From positions 1,612,001 to 1,676,000 of the forward strand of contig CAXIUT010000230.1 of the NCBI GenBank assembly GCA_964035545.1: a stretch of 64,000 nucleotides of DNA, in the 5' to 3' direction. The notes beneath the pieces are model-generated. The model made no database searches. It was not told the DNA's origin and saw nothing but the letters and a program-made list of their open reading frames with translations. Shown piece by piece: positions 55,269-64,000 of the stretch. Within the stretch, counting starts at the first letter, position 1. Each line of letters starts with the position of its first letter. This DNA is from Bugula neritina (Eukaryota > Bryozoa > Gymnolaemata > Cheilostomatida > Bugulidae). The position numbers and the translations under genes are program-made.

Positions 55269-56149
55269 ATTACACTCTTACAAACTGAAATATGCTGTAG
55301 CATACTGAATTACACTGCAACACACTGAAGTATACTGCAATATACTGAAATGTACTGCGACATACTGAATTATACTGCAACATACTGCAACATACCTAAA
55401 TACACTGTAACATAATGAAATATGCTGTAGCACACTGATATACACTGCAAAACACTGAAGTATGCTGTAATTGGTGAAATGTACTGCAACATACTGGAAT
55501 ATACTGTAACACACTGAAATATACTCTAACATACCGAAATACACTGTAACATACTGAAATAAACTGCAACATACTGCAACATACTGCAACATACTGAAAT
55601 ACACTGCAACATCTTGAAAAATACTGCAACATACTTAAACATACGGCAACATACTAAAATACCCTACAACATATTGAAATATACTGCAGCATACTAAAAT
55701 ACACTAAAACATATTGAAATATGCTGTAGCATACTGAAATATACTGCCACACACTGAAGTATACTGTAATATACAGAAATGTACTGTAACATACTGTAAC
55801 ATACTGAAACATATGGCAACATACTGAAATGTAGTGCAACATACTGAAATATACTGCAACAAAGTGCAACGTACTGAAGTACACTGTAACATATTGAAAT
55901 ACACTGCGACACATTGAAATATACTGCAACATACTGAAACATACTGCAACATACCTAAATATACTGCAACATACTGAATTACACTATAACATATTGAAAT
56001 ATACTGCAACATACTGAATTACACTTTACCATACAGAAATGACTGTAACATACTGAAATATACTGTAACACACTGAAACATACTCTAACATACTGAAATA
56101 GACTGTAACATACTGAAATATACTGCAACATACTGATATGTACTGCAAC
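55269..56149. repeat. Block VI link segment
   Basis: Decamer repeat with an unusual break at 55,469 (TGTAATTGGTGAAATG), which drops part of a word and shifts the phase. From about 55,600 it follows the order of 51,090-51,400 and 61,700-62,000 with private changes. Confidence 0.7.
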
Positions 56150-56991
56150 ATACTGAGCTATACTGCAACATAGTGCAATGTACGGAAATACACTGTAACA
56201 TACTTAAATACACTGCAACACATTGAAATATACTGCAACATAACGAAATAAATGGTGAACTAGTGGAATATACTGTAACACAATGAAATTGACTTCAAGA
56301 TACTGAAATATACTGTAACATACTGAAATGTGCTGCCACATACTGGAACATACGGCAACATACCGCAATAAACTGTGACACGTTGAAAATTACTGCAACA
56401 TACTGAAATATACTGCAAGTGGTGCAACATACTGAAATACATTGTGACACATTGAAATACACTGCAACATACCGCAACATACCACAACATACTGAAATAT
56501 ACTGCGACGCAATAAAATATACTGCAACATACTGAAGTATACTGCAACATACTGCAACATACTAAAATACACTGCAACATACTGAAATACATAGCAACAC
56601 ATTAAAACATACTGCAACATACTGAAACGTACTGCAACATACTGAAATATACTGCAACATACTGAAATACTCTATAACATATTGAAATATACTGCAACAT
56701 ACTGAATTACACTCTAACATACTGAAATATGCTGTAGCATACTGAAATACACTGCAACACATTGAAATATACTGCAGCATACCGAAATGAATGGTAAACT
56801 AACGAAATAAACTGTAACATAACTAAACATACCGGAACATACTGCAACATAATAAAATATACTGTAACACACTGAAATATACTGCAAGATACTGAAATTT
56901 ACTGCAACATACTGAAACGTACGCAAAATACTGAAATACGCTGCAACATACTGTAATATACTGCAAGATACTGCAAAACACTGAGTACACT
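56150..56991. repeat. 1.6-kb recurrence, copy 1
   Basis: From GAGCTATACTGC to GAGTACACTGTG, repeated at +1,617. It carries AATGGTGAACTAGTGG then AATGGTAAACTAACG, and also matches 49,636-50,400 at about -6,579. Confidence 0.8.
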
Positions 56992-57766
56992 GTGTCATAC
57001 TGAAATACACTGAAAAATATTGATATACACTGCAACACATTGAAATATACTGCAAAACACTTAAACATAAGGCAACATACTGAAATATACTGCGACACAT
57101 TGAAATATACTGCAACATACTAAAATATACTCCAACATACTGCAACTTCCTAAAATACACTGTAACATACTGAAATACACTGCATTACATTGAAAATTAC
57201 TGCAACATACTGAAGCATACGGCAACATACTGAAATATACTGCAAAATACTGAAATACACTATAACATATTGAAATATACTGCAAAATACTGAAATACAC
57301 TAAAACATATTGAAATATGCTGTAGCATATTGAAATACACTGCAACAAACTGGTGTATACTGTTATATACAGAAATGTACTGCGACATACTGAATTATAC
57401 TGCAACATACTGCAACATACTGAAATACACTGTAACATAATGAAATATGCTGTAGCACACTGAAATACACTGCAACACACTGAAGTATACTGTAATATAC
57501 TGAAATGTACTGCAACATACTGGAATATACTGTAACACACTGAAATATACTCTAACATACCGAAATACACTGTAACATACTGAAATAAACTACAACATAC
57601 TGCAACATACCGAATTACATTTGAACATAATGAAATACACTGAAACACATTGAAATATACTGCAACATACCGAAATGAATGGTAAACTAGTGAAGTATAC
57701 TGTAACATAATGAAATTGACCGCAAGATACTGCAACATACTGCAACATACTAAAATACACTGCAAC
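56992..57766. repeat. Spacer between the 1.6-kb copies
   Basis: Decamer repeat resembling 52,670-53,040 at first, then a classical GAATGGTAAACTAGTG cassette start at 57,673 that breaks off at AAATTGACCGCAAG (57,713), a word otherwise found after the third marker form. It appears to be a junction between two unit types. Confidence 0.7.
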
Positions 57767-58608
57767 ATACTGAGCTATACTGCAACATAGTGCAATGTAC
57801 TGAAATACACTGTAACATACTTAAATACACTGCAACACATTGAAATATACTGCAACATAACGAAATAAATGGTGAACTAGTGGAATATACTGTAACACAA
57901 TGAAATTGACTTCAAGATACTGAAATATACGGTAACATACTGAAATGTGCTGCGACATACTGGAACATACGGCAACATACCGAAATAAACTGTGACACGT
58001 TGAAAATTACTGCAACATACTGAAATATACTGCAAGTGGTGCAACATACTGAAATACATTGTGACACATTGAAATACACTGCAACATACCGCAACATACC
58101 ACAACATACTGAAATATACTGCGACGCAATAAAATATACTGCAACATACTGAAGTATACTGCAACATACTGCAACATACTAAAATACACTGCAACATACT
58201 GAAATACATAGCAACACATTAAAACATACTGCAACATACTGAAACGTACTGCAACATACTGAAATATACTGCAACATACTGAAATACTCTATAACATATT
58301 GAAATATACTGCAACATACTGAATTACACTCTAACATACTGAAATATGCTGTAGCATACTGAAATACACTGCAACACATTGAAATATACTGCAGCATACC
58401 AAAATGAATGGTAAACTAACGAAATAAACTGTAACATAACTAAACATACCGGAACATACTGCAACATAATAAAATATACTGTAACACACTGAAATATACT
58501 GCAAGATACTGAAATTTCCTGCAACATACTGAAACGTACGCAAAATACTGAAATACGCTGCAACATACTGTAATATACTGCAAGATACTGCAAAACACTG
58601 AGTACACT
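57767..58608. repeat. 1.6-kb recurrence, copy 2
   Basis: Partner of 56,150-56,991 with few changes (AATATACGGTAAC at 57,925, CATACCAAAATGAATGG at 58,398). It ends at GAGTACACTGTAGCC, where the 6.3-kb unit is joined; two GGTAAACTAACG boxes therefore sit only 0.26 kb apart (58,408 and 58,667). Confidence 0.8.
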
Positions 58609-61576
58609 GTAGCCTACTGAAATACACTGCAACACATTGAAATATACTGCAGCATACCGAAATGAATGGTAAACTAACGAAATAAACTGTAACATATTTA
58701 AACATACCGGAACATACTGCAACATAATAAAATATACTGTAACACACTGAAATATACTGCAAGATACTGAAATTTACTGCAACATACTGAAACGTACGCA
58801 ACATACTGAAATACGCTGCAACATACTGTAATATCCTGCAAGATACTGCAAAACACTGAGTACACTGTGTCATACTGAAATACACTGCAACATACTGCAA
58901 GATATTGCTACATACTGAATTAGACTGTAACATATTGAAATACACTGCATCATACTGCAACATACTGAAATACACTGAAAAATATTGATATACACTGCAA
59001 CACATTGAAATTTACTGCAAAATACTGAAACATAAGGCAACATACTGAAATATACTGCGACACGTTGAAATAAACTGCAACATACTAAAATATACTCCAA
59101 CATACTGCAACTTCCTAAAATACACTGTAACATACTGAAATACACTGCATTACATTGAAAATTACTGCAACATACTGAAGCATACGGCAACATACTGAAA
59201 TATACTGCAACATACTGAAATACACTATAACATATTGAAATATACTGCAACATACTGAAATACACTAAAACATATTGAAACATGCTGTAGCATACTGAAA
59301 TACACTGCAACAAACTGGTGTATACTGTTATATACAGAAATGTATTGTAACATACTGAAATATGCTACAAGATACTGAAATATACTGTAACATACCGAAA
59401 CGTACGCAACATACTGAAATACGCTGCAACATACTGAAATATACTGCAAGATTCTGCAACATACTGAAATACACTGAAATACACTGTAACATATTAAAAT
59501 ACATTGCAAAACATCGAAATATACTGCAACGTACTGAAATATGCTGTAGCGTACTGAAAGACACTACAACTCACTGAAGGATAGTGTGATATACGGCAAT
59601 GTGCTGCAACATCCCAAATATACTGCAACACACTGAAACATGAGGCAACATACCGAAATATACTGCGATGCATTGAAATATACTGCAACATACTAAAATA
59701 TACTGCAACATACTGCAACATCCTAAAATACACTGTAACATACCGAAATGCACTGCAACACTTTGAAAAATACTGCAACATACTTAAACATACGCAACAT
59801 ACTAAAATACACTATAACATATTGAAATATACTGCAACATACTGAAATACACTATAACATATTGAAATATACTGCAACGTACTGAATTACACTCTAACAA
59901 ACTGAAATATGCTGTAGCATACTGAATTACACTGCAACACACTGAAGTATACTGTAATATACTGAAATGTACTGCGACATACTGAATTATATTGCAACAT
60001 ACTGCAACATACTGAAATACACTGTAACATAATGAAATATGCTGTAGCACACTGAAATACACTGCAACACACTGAAGTATACTGTAATATACTGAAATGT
60101 ACTGCAACATACTGGAATATACTGTAACACACTGAAATATACTCTAACACACCGAAATACACTGTAACATACTGAAATAAACTGCAACATACTACAACAT
60201 ACTGAATTACACTTGAACATAATGAAATACACTGAAATACATTGAAATATAGGGCAACATACCGAAATGAATGGTACACTAGTGAAATATACTGTAACAT
60301 AATGAAACATACCGGAACATACTGCAACATAATAAAATATACTGTAACACACTGAAATATGCTACAAGATACTGAAATATACTGCAACATACTGAAACGT
60401 ACGCGACATCCTAAAATACACTGTAACATACTGAAATACACTGCAACACCTTGAAAAATACTGCAACATACCTAAACATACGGCAACATACTAAAATACA
60501 CTATAACATATTGAAATATACTGCAACATACTGAAATACACTCACTATAACATATTGAAATATACTGCAACATACTGAATTACACTCTAACAAACTGAAA
60601 TATGCTGTAGCATACTGAATTACACTGCAACACACTAAAGTATACTGTAATATACTGAAATGTGCTGCGACATACTGAATTATACTGCAACATACTGCAA
60701 CATACTGAAATACACTGTAACATAATGAAATATGCTGTAGCACACTGAAATACACTGCAACACACTGAAGTATACTGTAATATACTGAAATGTACTGCAA
60801 CATACTGGAATATACTGTAACACACTGAAATATACTCTAACATACCGAAATACACTGTAACACACTGAAATAAACTGCAACATACTACAACATACTGAAT
60901 TACATTTGAACATAATGATATACACTGAAACACATTGAAATATACTGCAACATACTGAAATGAATGGTAAACTAGTGAAATATACCGTAACATAATGAAA
61001 CATACCGGAACATACTGCAACATAATAAAATATACTGTAACACACTGAAATATGCTACAAGATACTGAAATATACTGTAACATACTGAAACGTACGCAAC
61101 ATACTGAAATGCGCTGCAACATACTGAAACATTTTGCAAGATACTGCAACATACTGAAATACACTGAAATACACTGTAACATATTAAAATACATTGCAAA
61201 ACATCGAAATATACTGCAACATACTGAAATATGCTGTAGCATACTGAAAAACACTACAACTCACTGAAGGATAGTGTGATATACGGAAATGTACTGCAAC
61301 ATGCCAAATATACTGCAACACACTGAAACATAAGGCAACATACTGAAATATACTGCGATGCATTGAAATATACTGCAACATACTAAAATATACTGCAACA
61401 TACTGCAACATCCTAAAATACACTGTAACATACTGAAATACACTGCAACACCTTGAAAAATACTGCAACATACTTAAACATACGGCAACATACTAAAATA
61501 CACTATAACATATTGAAATATACTGCAACATACTGAAATACACTATAACATATTGAAATATACCGCAACATACTGA
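58607..61576. repeat. 6.3-kb recurrence, copy 2 (about 2.97 kb)
   Basis: Partner of 52,303-55,268. A 4-bp CACT duplication at about 60,539-60,546 (ATACACTCACTATAAC) is private to this copy. Other differences include ATAGGGCAACATACCG (60,250) where copy 1 has ATACTGCAAC. Confidence 0.85.
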
Positions 61577-61688
61577 AACGTACGCAAAATACTGAAATAC
61601 GCTGCAACATACTGTAATATACTGCAAGATACTGCAAAACACTGAGTACACTGTGTCATACTGAAATACACTGAAAAATATTGATATA

Positions 61689-63769
61689 CACTGCAACACC
61701 TTGAAAAATACTGCAACATACTTAAACATACGGCAACATACTAAAATACACTATAACATATTGAAATATACTGCAACATACTAAAATACACTAAAACATA
61801 TTGAAATATGCTGTAGCATACTGAAATATACTGCCACACACTGAAGTATACTGTAATATACAGAAATGCACTGTAACATACTGTAACATACTGGAACATA
61901 CGGCAACATACTGAAATGTACTGCAACATACTGAAAAATACTGCAACAAAGTGCAACGTACTGAAGTACACTGTAACATATTGAAATACACTGCGACACA
62001 TTAAAATATACTGTAACATACTGAAATATACTTCAACATACTGCAACATACTAAACTACACTGTAACATACTGAAATACATTGCAACACATTGAAATATA
62101 CTGCAACATACTGAAACATACTGCAACATACTGAAATATACTGCAACATAGTGAATTACACTATGACATATTGAAACATACCGCAACATACGGAAATGTA
62201 GTGTAATATACAGAAATGAACTGAAACATACTGAAATATACTGTAACACACTGAAACATACTCTAACATACTGAAATAGACTGTAACATACTGAAATATA
62301 CTGCAACATGCTGAAATGTACTGCAACATACTGAAGTATACTGCAAGATAGTGCAATGTACTGAAATACACTGTAAAATACTGAAATACACTGCAACACA
62401 TTGAAATATACTGCAATATAACGAAATAAATGGTGAACTAGTGGAATATACTGTAACACAATGAAATTGACTGCAAGATACTGAAATATACTGTAACATA
62501 CTGAAATGTGCTGCCACATACTGAAACATACGGCAACATACCGAAATAAAATGCGACACGTTGAAAATTACTGCAACATACTGAAATATACTGCAAGTGG
62601 TGCATCATACTGAAATACATTGTGACACATTGAAATACACTGCAACATACCGCAACATACCACAACATACTGAAATATACTGCGACGCAATAAAATATAC
62701 TGCAACATACTGAAGTATACTGCAACATACTGCAACATACTAAAATACACTGCAACATACTGAAATACATTGCAACACATTAAAACATACTGCAACATAC
62801 TGAAACGTACTGCAACATACTGAAATATACTGCAACATACTGAAATACTCTATAACATATTGAAATATACTGCAACATACTGAATTACACTCTAACATAC
62901 TTAAATATGCTGTAGCCTACTGAAATACACTGCAACACATTGAAATATACTGCAGCATACCGAAATGAATGGTAAACTAACGAAATAAACTGTAACATAT
63001 TTAAACATACCGGAACATACTGCAACATAATAAAATATACTGTAACACACTGAAATATACTGCAAGATACTGAAATTTACTGCAACATACTGAAACGTAC
63101 GCAACATACTGAAATACGCTGCAACATACTGTAATATCCTGCAAGATACTGCAAAACACTGAGTACACTGTGTCATACTGAAATACACTGCAACATACTG
63201 CAAGATACTGCTACATACTGAATTAGACTGTAACATATTGAAATACACTGCATCATACTGCAACATACTGAAATACACTGAAAAATATTGATATACACTG
63301 CAACATATTGAAATTTACTGCAAAATACTGAAACATAAGGCAACATACTGAAATATACTGCGACACGTTGAAATAAACTGCAACATACTAAAATATACTC
63401 CAACATACTGCAACTTCCTAAAATACACTGTAACATACTGAAATACACTGCATTACATTGAAAATTACTGCAACATACTGAAGCATACGGCAACATACTG
63501 AAATATACTGCAACATACTGAAATACACTATAACATATTGAAATATACTGCAACATACTGAAATACACTAAAACATATTGAAACATGCTGTAGCATACTG
63601 AAATACACTGCAACAAACTGGTGTATACTGTTATATACAGAAATGTATTGTAACATACTGAAGTATGCTACAAGATACTGAAATATACTGTAACATACCG
63701 AAACGTACGCAACATACTGAAATACGCTGCAACATACTGAAATATACTGCAAGATTCTGCAACATACTG
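61689..63769. repeat. 10.6-kb recurrence, copy 2 (2,081 bp)
   Basis: Partner of 51,082-53,162 with scattered substitutions. At 63,769 the match ends and the sequence continues ACTATAACATATTG, giving the order seen at 50,700 and 55,230. Confidence 0.82.
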
Positions 63770-64000
63770 AAATACACTATAACATATTGAAATATACTGC
63801 AACATACTGAATTACACTCTTACAAACTGAAATATGCTGTAGCATACTGAATTACACTGCAACACACTGAAGTATACTGTAATATACTGAAATGTACTGC
63901 GACATACTGAATTATACTGCGACATACTGCAACATACTTAAATACACTGTAACATAATGAAATATGCTGTAGCACACTGAAATACACTGCAAAACACTGA
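63770..64000. repeat. Decamer satellite at the right window edge
   Basis: Matches about 50,701-50,930 (ACTCTTACAAACTG, GCGACATACTGCAACATACTTAAATAC, CTGCAAAACACTG). The array continues beyond the window. Confidence 0.8.

Larger units (their letters stand above)
38095..64000. repeat. Decamer satellite array, right block
   Basis: Continuous decamer repeat to the window edge, with no further insertion of foreign DNA. It differs from the left block in its variant spectrum: two additional forms of the marker box, AATGGTAAACTAACG and AATGGTGAACTAGTGG, are common after about 47 kb. Kilobase-scale recurrences here are less regular than the 4.2-kb units on the left. No gene is supported. Confidence 0.97.

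Noticed and set aside
1-64000. CRISPR array
   Set aside because: Repeat words are 10 bp, adjacent, and without unique spacers of constant length.
1-64000. Telomeric repeat
   Set aside because: The unit is 10/20 bp with an ACTG core and no G-rich short motif such as TTAGG or TTAGGG in tandem.
1-64000. CENP-B box as sign of a mammalian-type centromere
   Set aside because: I did not find the TTCG....A..CGGG pattern in the recurring words. ACACGTTGAAAAATAC is only superficially similar. A centromeric role stays open but is not shown by sequence.
1-64000. Bacterial or phage accessory region
   Set aside because: No coding sequence, ribosome-binding sites or tRNA; tens of kilobases of short-period satellite with TA- and TTAA-targeted MITEs are typical of eukaryotic nuclear DNA.

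Overview
The whole 64-kb window is satellite DNA, interrupted only by two short, clean transposon insertions. I see no gene that I can support: no protein-coding gene, no rRNA or tRNA, no CRISPR array and no operon-like layout. The repeat is built from 10-bp words of two kinds, ATACTGAAAT (word X) and ATACTGCAAC (word Y; ACACTG for ATACTG and TAAC for CAAC are common variants). They mostly alternate as a 20-bp X-Y unit, with XX or YY runs and point variants that give each stretch its own signature. The scale of the array, its higher-order repeats and the two non-autonomous cut-and-paste elements point to a eukaryotic nuclear genome, probably a heterochromatic or pericentromeric block in an AT-rich genome. 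I cannot name the species; an invertebrate animal is a guess only.

Layout. Block I (1 to about 4.85 kb) holds two copies of a 1.4-1.6 kb segment. Block II (about 4.9 to 18 kb) is a 4.2-kb unit repeated head to tail; shared variants show two alternating types (alpha, beta), so the real period is a dimer of about 8.48 kb. Block III (18 to about 30 kb) holds shorter units of 2.2-3.1 kb derived from the beta type, including an apparently perfect 2,226-bp tandem duplication. A 756-bp element with 23-bp terminal inverted repeats and a TA duplication (Tc1/mariner-like MITE) sits at 30,137-30,892. Block IV (30.9 to 39.3 kb) is a 2.8-kb tandem duplication whose second copy alone carries a 689-bp element with CCCTT ends and a TTAA duplication (piggyBac-like MITE) at 37,406-38,094. 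Block V (39.3 to about 49.6 kb) is a mosaic with 3.57-kb and roughly 4-kb recurrences. Block VI (49.6 to 64 kb) has segments recurring at 1.6, 6.3 and 10.6 kb.

The many long minus-strand open frames are a by-product of the repeat: the 20-bp consensus has no stop codon on that strand, and because 20 is not divisible by 3 all three frames stay open together. The window is best read as a record of satellite evolution: decamer slippage, kilobase-scale unequal exchange, regional homogenisation of variants, and two transposition events that can be dated relative to the duplications. Repeat-unit boundaries given here were placed by eye and are good to about 10-30 bp; percent identities were not computed.
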